From Apiosordaria backusii (Eukaryota > Ascomycota > Sordariomycetes > Sordariales > Lasiosphaeriaceae), in the NCBI GenBank assembly GCA_030549205.1, contig JAUKTV010000003.1:1612001-1676000 (forward strand): DNA of 64,000 bases. Reading direction: 5' to 3'. The notes beneath the pieces are model-generated. The model saw only the letters and a list, made by a program, of their open reading frames with translations, had not been told where the DNA came from and made no database searches. The position numbers and the translations under genes were made by a program. The first letter of the stretch is position 1. Every line of letters begins with the position of its first letter. Positions 9,092-21,346 of this stretch are shown in pieces.

Positions 9092-12000
9092 TCACGATCC
9101 CAATCTTTTCTCCAGGTACTCGGCCACCTCTGTGCGGCCGTTCTCTTTTGCAATCTCAAGTGCTGTCTTGAACATAGGACTCTTCGGCTCGTAATTGGCA
9201 CCTGCGTCAAGTAGCAACGCAACAATATCCAGGCTCCCTACCTGACACGCCACCATCAGCGGCGTCCAGCCAACTTTGTAGACCCTCTCGATCCTTTCCT
9301 GGAGCTTTAGAGCCGCTGTCTCTGTGGACTCGCTCGAGAAAGGATCATCATCAATGGCACGAGGCTCCGCCATCAAAGATTTCGACCACGTCGATTCTGG
9401 TGGACAGCCCGCTTCAAGAAGTCGTCTGACGACCGATGCCGAACCTGCGGCAGCAGCTAGAAGCATCACGGTTTCGTCTCTGGCAGAGATCTCCTCAAAA
9501 GAAGCACCGGATTCGAGCAGGATATTGACTGCTTCGAGGTCACCGCGATAAGCAGCGTGCATGAGTGGTGCCCAGTCTGACTGCGCCCGAATCTCAGGAT
9601 CAGCGCCAGCATCCAAAAGCAATCTCATAATGGCGATGAAACCGTTGTTGGTTGCTTCCGCTAGCGCGGTCCATCTGTCAGGGGACAAATGATTGACATC
9701 GGCTCCGTTCTGGAGAAGATAGTTCACACAGTCTACATCACCTCGCTTTGAGGCGAGCATCAGTGGTGTCCAGCCGTGTTTCGAGGTGGTGTTGATGTTG
9801 GCGCCACGTGAGAGCAAGAGGTCCATCATTTTGTAGTGATTCTTGGTTGATGCGAGAAGGAATGGGGCACAGCCAAACGCGTCGCCTTCCTCGATGTCGT
9901 ACCTTGATGGTCCAGAATCATCATTACCCAAAAGCTGAATCGCTGCGTCCGTATCACCGGCCAATGCGGCACGTCCTAAGCGTAAAACGGCATTTAGTGA
10001 CGCTCCCGCTGTAGCAGTTGGACTTTTAACTGCTTCCGTGGTGTTCTCGCCAGCGTATTCCCGGTCATTTGACATGATCTTCTTGAACACATGCGACTGG
10101 CTTGTATCCGCACCGCGTGCGACGAGGTGCTGAGCAATGGTGAAATATCCAGCATCGACAGCGATATCAAGAGCTGTCAGCGAATCACCACCTGCCGTCA
10201 CATTCGGATCAGCACCGAGATCCAACAGAAGCTGGACAGTGGAAGCGCTTCCATGGGCAGCTGAAAGCATCAACAGTGTTTCTCCCTTGTCCGTTCGCTT
10301 ATTGGCTAAAGAGCGAATATCATCTCGAGATTGGGACCCAACAGCTGACTTCAGAATGATTCCAAGCTGCTCGAATTGGTCATTCTTGGCAAGGTCAACG
10401 AGCCTTGAAAATCTGGAGGTGGTATCGGCCATTTCTCCTGGGGGCGATATCTCGAGAGCTTGGAATCTCGGGTCTTGACTCAAAGCTGCAACCTGTGGTG
10501 TGACGTCAGGGTTATTGCCGCTTCTGACGGCCTGCGTTCGCTCCTCTACGATCTCTTTGTGATCCTTTCTCAAATGTCAATAACCAAGCCTCTAAAAACC
10601 TGAATGGCACGTCAGTCATAGAAGGGCATTCTTACCGTGAGCCAATGCCGATACCAATTCCAACCCCGCTTTGTTTTCTTCAAAATCCTCCATGCACTAC
10701 AGGCATCGCAGAAAGCCTCCCAGACTTTGGCCTCCCCACTCACTGGTCGTATTGTTGATGGCCGAGGGAGTGGAACTCCTGAATCAGGGCATCCGTGAAA
10801 GTATGTGAGGTGGAACCTGTAACTCCCGTCTGCAATGTTGACCCAATGTGAGACCGGGCAGCGAGCGCAAAACCCTTCCTTTTTACTTCCGTGACCTCTT
10901 GCCCAGCCAGGGGTATGAAGATCACCTCCGAAAATCGGCTCCTGACGAACTGGGAGGCTGTCCGCATCTTCTGCATCAAAATCTTCCAGCGGCGGGGTGA
11001 AGTCCTGTGGAGGCTGCCATCGCATGGCCAGGTCTGGCGAATCGGCAAGCATTTTAGGGTCCCGCCCACCCTCTTTCACGGTAAGCTGCGCAAGCTTTTC
11101 GATTAAATCAGGGTCTGACAGAGTCTCTACTTGCTCAGAGTCGCTGTCATTCCCATCCGAATCGCTGTCCCCTTCCCCAGCGCCCGAGAGCCCGTCGTCC
11201 TCGTCGATAAGATCAGTGTTAGGCAGAACGAACAAGGCCAGTTGCTCAAGGTGGCGCGCCAGGTGTAGGCCAAACTTCTCCGCTGGACGATGGCGAATCT
11301 CGTCTTCAGTGAGCCCTCGTTGATGCAAAATGTTGCTGTAGTCGCATAGAGGGCATTCTGAAGCATCAAAGAAGGTGACAGGACGCCCGAATTTGTGGGC
11401 AAGATCGCTGATTTGATCGCTTCGCACGTCGGTATGGGCCACACGAATGTGATCTTTCATCCTCCCAAAACTAGATAGACTAGCTTGACAAAGCCCACAG
11501 AGCCACTTCTTTCGATGAGCCGTCATCTCATGGGCCCACCACTTGCCTCTTGACTCGAAGAAAAGCTCTTCACATGTGTCGGATAAACATGTGTAAGCAG
11601 ACAAGTCAGAATACACATGCCTTTGCCAAGCATTCTTGCCCGAAATCTCAATAATATTGCAACAGTAGCGACAGAAGTATGGCTGGCCAAGGACCAAATC
11701 GTGTGGAGGCTCCGGCACCAATAGCTTCTGCTCGCTCCTCGTCGCCCTTGATGAGCGTTCAAAAAGGGTGTCTGGTGGAGCAATAGAGGGCGAAAGAAGA
11801 CTAGCACCAGTGAAATGGGATCTGTAGGTGCTCGCCTTGGTACCACTGATGAAGCTACGTCCTGCGGCAGATCCAGACGGGACGTCGTCCACCGAGAATA
11901 AAGCAATCAAACGGTCGTCGCCATCACCGCCATCTCGACGAAGTTGATCCCATATTCCAGGTGGCAGAAGACTACCCCCATCAGCAACACCAAGTGTGCC

Positions 12001-12822
12001 TGAGTGGTCCACGGAGAGCTTTTCACGGTGGCGACGACGGTACCACAGCCACTGTCTCCTTTGGGCATTGGCTTTCCCCAACCTCACGGCGAGTGTGTCG
12101 TTCTGGGTGACCTCTAGATAAGGGAAAGCGTCCCGAACATGACTGATATCAGGGCCAATGGCGTAGTTTTGATCCACAGAAGACTTGGCGAACTTGGACT
12201 TTCTAGACGACTTGTGCACTTGAATAGACAGCCTCAAAAGACTTGTGACGGACTCGTTGACCGAGAAATGCAGGTCCATGGACTCGGTCATGATTCCATC
12301 AGACTCAGGACCAGTATTGCTTGCAGGGTCGTTCTCGTCCGTTTCGGGTGTCAGAGCCCCTTCTTCTTCGTCGTCACTCGAAGCAGAGAGATCATCGCTA
12401 AACTCGTCGATGAAGAGCTGGAGCGAGGATTCTGTCCACGTACTCTGCTGTCGTTCGCCGTCCACGATTTGACGCACTAAATCACGGTCAGTGAGATCCA
12501 TTTCGTATGGGGTGAAAAACCTACGGTCCAGAGTGAAAGCATCGAGTTGCTTTAGAAGCCGAATAACCTCGCGGGCCAGCATGTGATTTGATAGTCGAGC
12601 ATCGAGAGATGCCTCGCCCTTCTGAAAGACCCCTAAGCTGCCAGCCCAGATATTGAAGCGGTCGAGGCAACCGGTGAGGTATTTGGCATCACCATGGACC
12701 CCCTCGGGGACTGTTGTCTCTTGAGTTTTGGTTAAAACGACGTCGCAGAGTTCCCGCAAATGCCTCCTTGCTTTCGATGCTTCGACCATAATTGGCCCCG
12801 CCGCACCAAGTAATGTTGCCAT
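9092..12822 (-). CDS. acuF-like C2H2 zinc-finger protein fused to ankyrin repeats
   Basis: Two long open frames fit one gene: exon 1 12822-10636 and exon 2 10564-9092, around a 71-nt intron (donor GTAAGA, branch CTGAC, acceptor AAAG) that keeps phase. The product is about 1219 aa. The ATG at 12822 is the first real start. Residues 1-100 resemble the helical head of the acuF-like C2H2 family (DRFNIWAGSLGVF). An acidic stretch follows near 145-180. At 383-500 is a cysteine/histidine block (FCRYCCNIIE, CEELFFESRGKWWAHE, WLCGLCQASL, HIRVAH, CPLCDYSN). Exon 2 encodes eight or more ankyrin repeats (GETLLMLSAAHG, GWTPLMLASKRGDV, GWTPLMVACQVGS). Likely intracellular protein-protein recognition; no enzymatic domain is seen. 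The two halves could be separate genes if the intron is wrong, but exon 2 has no ATG near its start. Confidence 0.75.
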
Positions 12823-13522
12823 CGTCAAGTTCCGATCCGGGTTATTTGGCTGATTTTGGTCGCACTGTTGAGTCAATGAAGATATACCATTCCCTTGCTC
12901 GTCAACCCCGCAGCCTGATGGCCAATGGAGCCTGGAACAACAGTCAAGTGTATCGCCTGTCAGGTGGTCCGTCCCACAAGGAGCTCGAAAATTCTGACAC
13001 CGGGCAGGATAAGGTCACGGGTCCACGGGTGGGAAAATCGGCGAAGCACTAACAATATTGATTGGTACGCCGGCCAGTAGGCCATACCTGCCGCGCAACC
13101 ACAGTGTGAATTCTGAATGCATGGTACGTCTTACTGCCGGAAAGCTGCTGCCCCCATCGCATATCACACTGGCCTGATAGGCTGATTTCGAGTTGCGCAG
13201 CTTTTCCTTGAAACGAAGGTTGGACAAATTCTGCACATTTCCGCCTGTCCCACACCTCACCCATTCTCGGTGAGCTAGATGCGCCTCCGGGGTGTTGCCT
13301 TCCCTGAGAGGCTCAAGCATTCTTCCCCGATCCTCTGCACACTCCAGTTCTAAGGCAGCTCTTTCATCTTTCTCCACAGAGCAGTCTCTGCCTAAAGGCT
13401 TTCCTCTACGAAGTTCACGGACTCTCTCTCATTTAGCCGCCTTGGCCAGTTTGTCTTTACCGATATCGTTATCAAATCTCCATCTCAAAGCCCGTTGCTG
13501 CTGTGGTGACACTCCTCGCGAG
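12823..13522. other. Divergent promoter region between C2H2-ankyrin and DUF7580 genes
   Basis: About 700 bp separate two genes transcribed away from each other. No further coding region is supported. CT-rich tracts (for example near 13380-13440) lie just upstream of the DUF7580 start, as is common in fungal 5' leaders. Confidence 0.5.
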
Positions 13523-15458
13523 ATGTCCGGCCTAGAGGTGGTCGGGGTTGTGCTAGGGGTCTTTCCCATAGTCATCAAGGTGCTTGAGAACTATCAAGAC
13601 GGCTACGATACGTTACGGGATTTCGCTCACTTCCGACGAGAGTTTACACACCTTGTCAACGAACTCAACCGAGAGCAGATTATCTTCCGGCAACAAGTTG
13701 AAGCCACACTACGATCCATCACCGATTCCGAGTTTGAGTTGAAAGAGATGATGGACAACGCTCAGAGTGAGCGGTGGAAGAGTCGGGATCTACACTACAG
13801 GCTCAAACGAAAGCTCTGTGGAGACGGCGAATACGATAACTACCAGTCATCTCTGAAGGCAATTCATGATAATCTCTCTGGCATGGCCAAAAGGCTGAAC
13901 ACTTTCGAGTCTATAGTAAGTCAACTGTCATTACCTCAACATGATAACGAACTGTGCTAACAAAGAGCCTCCCACCTAGGTATCGAAGGATGACCCCGGC
14001 CAAGCTCCCACATCAGCCTTGATGACCCAGCGCCTGCAAAAGCCTTTTCGACGACTCCATTTTGTTATGCGTAAGAAAAGATGGAGGGAACAGATCGTCG
14101 ATCTGGGACGGCAAATAGACCGAGTCGGAAAGCTTTTTGGCGAGGCTGAGGCTTTGGCTCCAGCCAGGCAATCTCGAGGAAGCTCTTCGACTTCGAGCCA
14201 CCAAATATTTGCCCAGGCCCGCACTCAGGCATCAAGCCTCCACCAAGCTATCGTCAAAGCTTTTATCTGTGACTGCGATGGGCCCCATGCCTTTAAGCTC
14301 ATTATGGCGAAACAGGCAAAGAGCATGGCAGACCCAAAGACACCGAAATCACTGTCTCGTGTTCTGAAGGTCTCGTTTCCACTTTGCAATCGGTCGTGGG
14401 CAACCGCCCGAACCGTGTTGGAAGATAAGGATGCTTGGTGCAGTTTCGACACCACCATGCTTTCACACGTGGAGGAGAACAATCCATTTCTGACCGAACC
14501 ATCTCCGGGGGATCGCGAAAGCTTTATTTCCAGCAGCTCAAAAAGCGCCCCAAGTACCCTCCCTTCGATCTTCTCTGAGTCAACCAGCACGATTCTAGAT
14601 ACGCCTGCGTCATCGGTTCTGGGTAGCCCGCCGCCACATTCGTCCAGAAAATCATCTTACGCCCAACCACAAGTCCCAAGCCCCGGCCGACCTTTCCCTC
14701 CTCTACCGGCGCAGAATCTATGCCAACTCATTCGTACCCCGCGAGATAGTGTGTCTGTGGCTTACCTGAATGACGGTTGTGGTTCCTATCATGTGTTCAA
14801 TCTCAACCCAGAGTTCTCCCTGACTTCTGCCGACGTGGATCATGTTGTCAACCTCCAGAATGTGTTAGTTCACCAACCCTCAGATGAGCTATCGCAAGCA
14901 ACCAGCCCTCTCTCCCGACGTCACAGAATGTCCATCGCTGTAACTCTGGCGTACGCGCTGCTTGAGCTCTACCCATCACCCTGGCTCCCAAGATCTATCA
15001 GCAAGATGGATGTCTACTTCTTTCAGCGCAAGAATGGGGAGATTATGACTCAGCACCCATTTGTGGTGTGCGAATCGTCGTCAGTTCAACAATCTGGGCC
15101 CCTGTTCCCATCAAAGGAAGGGTTCGCAGATCACTCCAATGCCCTGTTGGCTCTTGGAATCGTCATTATGGAGCTCTGGTTTGGACAGACCCTGGAGTCT
15201 CGCCCATTTTACAGGGAGCATTGTGATAAAGACGGAAACGAGAAGCCTTACACAAACTTCACAGCTGCCCTGGAATGGCAGCAAAAAACGATCGATGAGG
15301 GAGGTGTGGCATTGCGTGACATTACTAACCGGTGCGTCCGAGGAAACTTTGGCCCGTCGGTGATGGACCTCACCGACTTGGGTTCAGTCAAAGCTGTTCA
15401 TGATGAAGTAGTCAAACCACTGGAGGGCATTGTAGGATACATGTGGCCTGTAACCTGA
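13523..15458 (+). CDS. DUF7580 (degenerate kinase-like) protein, two exons
   Basis: Exon 1 13523-13915 and exon 2 13980-15458 join across a 64-nt GTAAGT...CCTAG intron in phase 0, giving 623 aa. The start MSGLEVVGVVLGVFPIVIKV and the helical EFTHLVNELNREQIIF region are typical of this family. The C-terminal half carries LCQLIRTPRDSVSVAYL, SRRHRMSIAVTLAYALLELY, the PWLP block, a LALGIVIMELWFG block and a C-terminal NFGPSVMDL motif. These recall a protein-kinase C-lobe without catalytic residues. The family is abundant in moulds and often lies near HET and NLR-type genes. A recognition or scaffold role is plausible but unproven. The gene is divergent from the C2H2-ankyrin gene. Confidence 0.8.
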
Positions 15459-18400
15459 ATCATGGGGGTGCGGTGAAGCCGTAGGTGCACTCAGTATGGT
15501 TTCTGGCCTTTGCTTGCTGGTTGAACGAAGTGTGGTGCGAAGGAGTCATGATTCCCATCACCAAATATATCGGGGCATTTAATTTCAACGGGGGGTTTCG
15601 AGATCATGAGCATGTATTTGCATATTGCAATCCAGTTAAGATAATGATATCGTCAGTGCATAAAAAATCACAACATCACCTTGTGATAGTAGAGAGAGGC
15701 ATTCACACTGTAGATCACACGACATCCGACTCATCGATGTCCAAAAGCCCAAGGCAACATGAAGAGGGCAACATGAAGAGGCGCGTATTCAGGAAAGTAT
15801 GTTCCTACTGACTTGTTGGGTTGGTCTTCTCAGCCGCAAAATCCCATCATCTAACGAACCCGAACCAACCACAGACGCAAGGGTGTCTTTGAGGACAGCA
15901 GAATGCAGGTAGCACTGTACCTACTCTAAACACACGTATCACTGTCGCGCTGTTTTGGGGGCCAAACCCGTGCCGAACTTCCGGGTAGCGCCCCTGGCTG
16001 GCTGGGGCCGCCGTGCCGGAGGCATGATTAACACGGCCCGATCGCCGGAGGATTCTCTCCGGTATGAAGAAATTGTTCCCCCTTAGGAGTCGAGAGATCC
16101 CAAAGCAGAAGTGTCGATCTGGACCTTGTGTGCTATTCATGTTGTATGCCTTGATTCAGGACCAAACAAGCCGTCAATAGTGTCTTACACATTGGCCAGC
16201 CCGCACGCTTCCCGCAACCCGGTCTGGGCATTGTTCTGACTCGGGATTGCACGACCCCTATAGCGCCGGGCGTCTAGACTTTGAATAACAACCTGACCGA
16301 AAATGAATCTTTGGATTTGGCCAGGCCGCGCACCAGTTGGATTTTTTGTATTTTTTACTTTTGGTATCACAACCTCAAGCTGTCACAGCAGAATTTGAGC
16401 CATCAATCCATGGAACCCTCCACAACCAGTGCTTCAACCGCTGAACCATCAGTGAACTGCTGACGTTCGAAGAAAAATCACTGGCCAGGTGGATGTCCAG
16501 GGTGTGGGTCTCGTCCAAAAATGTCAGGGCACCCATGATGATGGCTGGAACCCAAGTGGAGATCTCCCGAGACGTGGGGAATCGAGCTTAATCGGACTGC
16601 ATCTCGTATCTGGACCGGCTCTATCGATTATCTGCAGGAAGGGTTTGACGTTTTGTCGACTGCGCACGTAGCGGCGCCTGGTTCGATTCAAGGTGGGCTT
16701 TCCGGCGTCGACCGGTCTTTCTGTCAAAAGTTACTGGGCAGTTTACAGAGGTTGATACCATCAAGCTGTCAAACTGGCTCAGTCCAAGGGGGGACCCCGC
16801 AGTTGGCCAGCACTGTCAGGGGTCACTCCATGCGCTACTTACTATCTCTCACACGATACGTCTTCACTGGCCACTTCTTTTGTCTTGAAGCAGGCTGAAA
16901 AGTATTTGCTACAGCTCAGAGGGGGAAATCTCTCTTCCGGCCGTACATATTCAACTCCCGTTGTTCCTGGGGAACCCCACCTTTCCATTGATTGTTTGGC
17001 ACACCAGAGGTGTGGTTGACGGCCCCACAGTCCCGTTGGGGGCGCAATCTCCACGTTCAGCTTTTCTGTTTCTTCATCGCGACACCATCTCACCAAATAG
17101 GGAGTCTGGCTCTTCCTAAAAGCATGCAAAATGGAGTGTCGCCAAATATTCGTACGAGTCAAAGACTGCCGAGAATTGCCAATCTACAACTCCTCGATGA
17201 GCTCACCAGGCACATGGATGCGGGTGACCGCCATCAAAAGCCACCAGTTCTGACACCACTACACTACGGATACGCTTGCATCGGCCGTGTCGAGTCACAG
17301 AGAAAGGGACATCTTTCATCATCGCATTACGCCACAAACCGAGTGCCTCTCGCATCCGGCTCCAACAGACTCGATGCAACAGACCGGACAGGGGCTTCAC
17401 ACCCACGCCGTTCAGCCCGATTTCGGGTGCGGGCTCTGTTGCTTTCTCAATGGTTGGTGCTTCACCTGTTGACATTGCCTAACCACCAAGCCAAAAGCCA
17501 CCCACCACCTCATTCGAAAGTTCCACGTTCTTTCAGCGCTGGAAGCTCGGCATCGTCAACCAACGACGTTCACCAGAGTCTCACTCAGCACCAAACTCTG
17601 AAAGCACTTTGCCCGATCGAGTTGCGAGGCCGTCTTTCCAGCAGAGCCACATCCAGATTGAATGTCTGTCTTCCTCTGTCGATTCAAGGCTCGAAACATC
17701 CCTGTGCACCACAAGCCAGAAAAGCCTGATCAAGCTTTGAAGGATTGTTTTTCGAATGCTTGGCCTCGGCGGCGATTCCAAATGGGCCGAGAAATTTATC
17801 TGACTGCTCACTTTGCAACATGTGTGCCGCCCGGGAAAAGTCGTGCTCGCTTAGACGGCATTTGCTCGACAAGCATGCACGTTGGTGAGGTGGCACGGGT
17901 GTGGTTTCATATACACTAGCCGCATCGAGCAAGGACCAGCACTTAAACCCCTACCACTTGGGTGGCTTGACGCCCTGCTGACGATCTTTCCCCTCCCCCG
18001 CAATCCGTTCCATCCCCAAGAGCCCAAGTTGTGGTGCTTCCTGGACGCAGCTGTCGGGCAGCCATCGTCGCCGTAGCCAGAGCGAGCTGAGTTGGATCCT
18101 CGAGCACTGACTCTCAAGTCCACAAACGGCTGCTGACGCCGGCTTGCCACTATTTTCTCATCTCTGTTCATCTCTCTTCAATATGAAGGCTGTTGTGCGA
18201 GGGCCTGTCAGATGCAGGTGTTCCCAAGCCGCTGTAACCCCCTCCTTCCCCTCGCATGTGGTGCTCTGCCTCTCTGGCTTCCCATTGGCTGGTCGGCTGC
18301 GACGCCATCTCCAGCATGCAAAGCTCCCCTGCGTGTCCACCTGATTTGTCGGTATTTCTCTCACACCTTTTTGTAGGGTTGAGATCCAAGAAAGCACAGC

Positions 18401-18798
18401 AGGCCGGGTCAGGTGCAGCAGCAGAATATGACGCCTCAGAGGCAAACATGTTGCTGAATCGAGGAGTCTCGATCATCGACAAGACACAACAGGTTTGTTT
18501 CTTTCTTTTTCTACGCAGTCCAAGCAGCTATCGACATGTGTGTCTTGGGCTCTCCTGAGGATATGGTGCAATCCACTTCTTTGCGTTTGTCTCATGTGGC
18601 CAAGACGGCCGATGCAAAGAAAACAAGGTTTTGACGGCAGACTAATTACCTGGTACTTCGGGAGCAGGGTTTGCTCTTGGGTCAATCCAAGCTGCCCAGG
18701 CACCCGATCGATGATTAGCCGGCAGAGGGGGCCCACCGCACCCAGAGGACCCTCCCGACGTCACGCAAGAAGACCCCCTGGACATCCTTAACAGGGCC
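15459..18798. other. Long intergenic stretch without a supported gene
   Basis: About 3.3 kb of normal composition. Several open frames up to 245 codons exist on both strands (for example 16992-17729 +), but none starts convincingly, shows codon periodicity by eye, or carries a known motif. Nothing repeated or structured stood out. Confidence 0.45.
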
Positions 18799-20441
18799 AT
18801 GGCCAGCGGCACAGAGTCTTCTTCTTTTTCTGCTTCTATTAGTAGCCCCTCACACCCAACTGCAACGAGTCCGGCCCTTTTTGTCCGCCCTCTTCAACGC
18901 TCAAAGAGTACAAAAGGAAACCGAGGTTCTCCTTGAGGACCACGGTGGATCACAGCAGTTGCCGCCATTAGCACTATCAACGACGTCCCGACTCAGCAGG
19001 CGTAGAATTATTTTTCAGACTCACCATCTACGCACCACATCAGACGCAATCCCAACAAGCACCGGGCACAGCAGCAGCGTCCAATGCGAACGGCATTACA
19101 GACCTTCAGCCGCATCACATCACGTCCACTGCATCTTCCCCAACAGAGTCTTGGACCAAGTCTTCATTGGCAGCACCAACTGCCGTACGCACCATGACGA
19201 GCCAAAATCCACAACCTCAACTCAAAAGGAAGGCCAGCTTTCGGGATCGCTTCAAGTCATGGCAGAAGCCCGCTCCTCCCGTCTTGGAGGCCATCGAGGA
19301 ACCCAAGGCCAAATTTGTCTATGAACCCAAGCATGCCGCTTCAGACTTTTCTCGCATGCCAGTAACGCCCGTAGGCAGTCACAGGCATCACATCTTTGAC
19401 CCGAGACGAACTGCTCCCTTGCAAAGCTTGCCCGAGGGGACATCGCGAACCAATGCACGTGTTGGAAGCCAGTCGCGTGGGAGGAGAACAGATGAGGCAG
19501 TAAAACCAGCACCACAATTGGCCCTGCAACATGAGTTGGCCAGAAGAGACTCCAAGTCCAAGCGGTACTCCTACACCCTGGTAGAGGATCCCCTGCGAAT
19601 GCCCCAAGCAGCCGCTGTCCACCACATCCCCATCACCACCCTACCCGTCACGTGGAGCCAACCATCGACAGAGGTCCGACGAGCAAGCCACACCCCAACA
19701 AGGCATCACTCTCACAACCATCACAACCGCCCGCCACGAGCAGAGCCGTCAACGGACTTTGAGGTTTTTCTCGCGCAAGCCGAAGCCGAAGAACGCGCAC
19801 ACAATGAGGCAATCTTGCGACAAATCTCGCAGCGTGTAGCGGCAGCTCAGTCGGCTTATCCCCATCGGCCTACCGTTCAGCCCAATCCCCACACGCAGTA
19901 TGCGAGCGCCGTGTCCGATGTAAGCGCTGCCACCACAGCCGTCGGGGGGAGGACTTCCGCTGGCGGTGGAAGCAAGAATAGCAGCCGGAGAAGCAGAGAT
20001 GCTGCGTCAACCGGCACAGGTAACCAGTCGCAGTCTTCCTATACCCGTCCTCACGCTCGACAATTACCGCAGCTGCAGCCTCAACAGCAGCCTCAACTGC
20101 AGCCTCGGCAACAGCAAGATCGGTTGCATTCAAAACAGCATTCAAGAAACTCCAGTTGGGCTACAGGTGCGAGTGGAGAGTTGACGAACTTTGTCACAGC
20201 ACCCCCTGAAGCAGTGGCCCCTGTACAGCATGTCCATGTGCTGGGTGTAGACGAGAGTTTTCAGCCTCCCCATCAGCAGAAAGAACAGCCGAAGACCCTC
20301 CGACGACAATCGAGCATAGCACAGAAGATCGCGGAGTATATCCGACCATCGAGACAAATCGAGGGCGGCGTCGGCTATCAAAGGAGTGGGTCTAAGCGGC
20401 ATAGCCAGGCCATACCCAAGGTTGAGAGGTTGGCCGAGTAG
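18799..20441 (+). CDS. Hypothetical low-complexity protein (Ser/Gln/His-rich)
   Basis: The main open frame runs to a stop at 20441 and is certain from an ATG at 19194 (415 aa). An upstream exon is likely: ATG 18799 gives MASGTESSSFSASISSPS to 18925. A 71-nt intron (18926-18996; or 74 nt, acceptor at 18999) then joins in phase to Ser/Thr-rich residues continuous with the main frame, for about 524 aa. The protein is mostly disordered and basic, with KRKASFRDRFKSWQKP near the main-frame start, a histidine cluster (HHSHNHHNR), a Gln-rich run (LPQLQPQQQPQLQPRQQQ) and a C-terminal SIAQKIAEYIRPSRQ helix. No domain is recognised. The last basic helix may be a short docking motif, but that is a guess. 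Confidence 0.6.
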
Positions 20442-21346
20442 GGACCGAGATTCAAGTCTTGGAGGAAGCTAGAGATGGAGTAATGACGAATGATATCATG
20501 AATGGATGGGCTCTATTGCGTCTCTTGGGATCAAGATTCGGGATCACTTGCTGGAAAAGGTTGGGTTTCATTTGTCTTTTGGAATTTGGATACCTCGGGA
20601 AGCAGGAGAATGAACATATGGTGATCGGATAACACCACCTTGAATATCAAAGGTGGGACATACATTCAAAACTGCCTTGGGTTTGTCAAAGCTGGGTAAT
20701 TGATACAAGTGCTAGCTGGGCTAGAGTAGGAAGTAATGGGTTTAGCAGATTCGGCATCAACAGATCTAGGCACCTAATTAGACAACTACAGCTTTACCCC
20801 TACCTAGAACGTCTTTTCTTTCCCAGTTCGCTGACCAACACCAGAGATGCCATCATTTAACTTGATGCCTGACCTCTATTTGAAATCTGGGGAAGTTGCA
20901 TACAAGCTAAACCCCTGTGGTAGACGCAGTGGCAGCTACCCCTCGCGCTACCTATGCCCCCCAAGCGGCTCTGCAGTAGGTACGTAACGTCGATCAACGC
21001 TCTAGTTCTCTCCCCTCATCAACCCCACACCAAGCATGCCAAAAGAAGATCCCGTGTCCTCCGCATACACAACCATGCCGTCGAGCGGGGGAGAGGCCGG
21101 AAATAGGGGATTGGGGGGGGGGGGGGGGGGTCATCGGAGGGTAGTAATATGCCGGCAGATGTGGAGTAACCCCTACAGGCAAGCGAGTGTTGTCGCGGGG
21201 TAAGTCTTCATAGTGCTGATGGACGGAAACCCAGAGCCGTGTAAAGCAACCTTGAAGAGATATTTAGATAGCTGACGTTTTCTGTTGAGCAACAGTCTAC
21301 CGTGGCAACGATCACCTCGCTAATCCTGGAAAGAAAGCAAAACACA
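20442..21346. other. Intergenic, 5' side of the VAO-type oxidase, with an 18-G run
   Basis: No gene is supported. An uninterrupted run of 18 guanines lies at 21113-21130, about 220 bp upstream of the oxidase start. Copy number in such a run may be unreliable in an assembly. Confidence 0.5.

Noticed and set aside
16992..17729. 245-codon plus-strand frame
   Set aside because: No domain, erratic composition and no splice or start context; likely chance in a GC-moderate gap.
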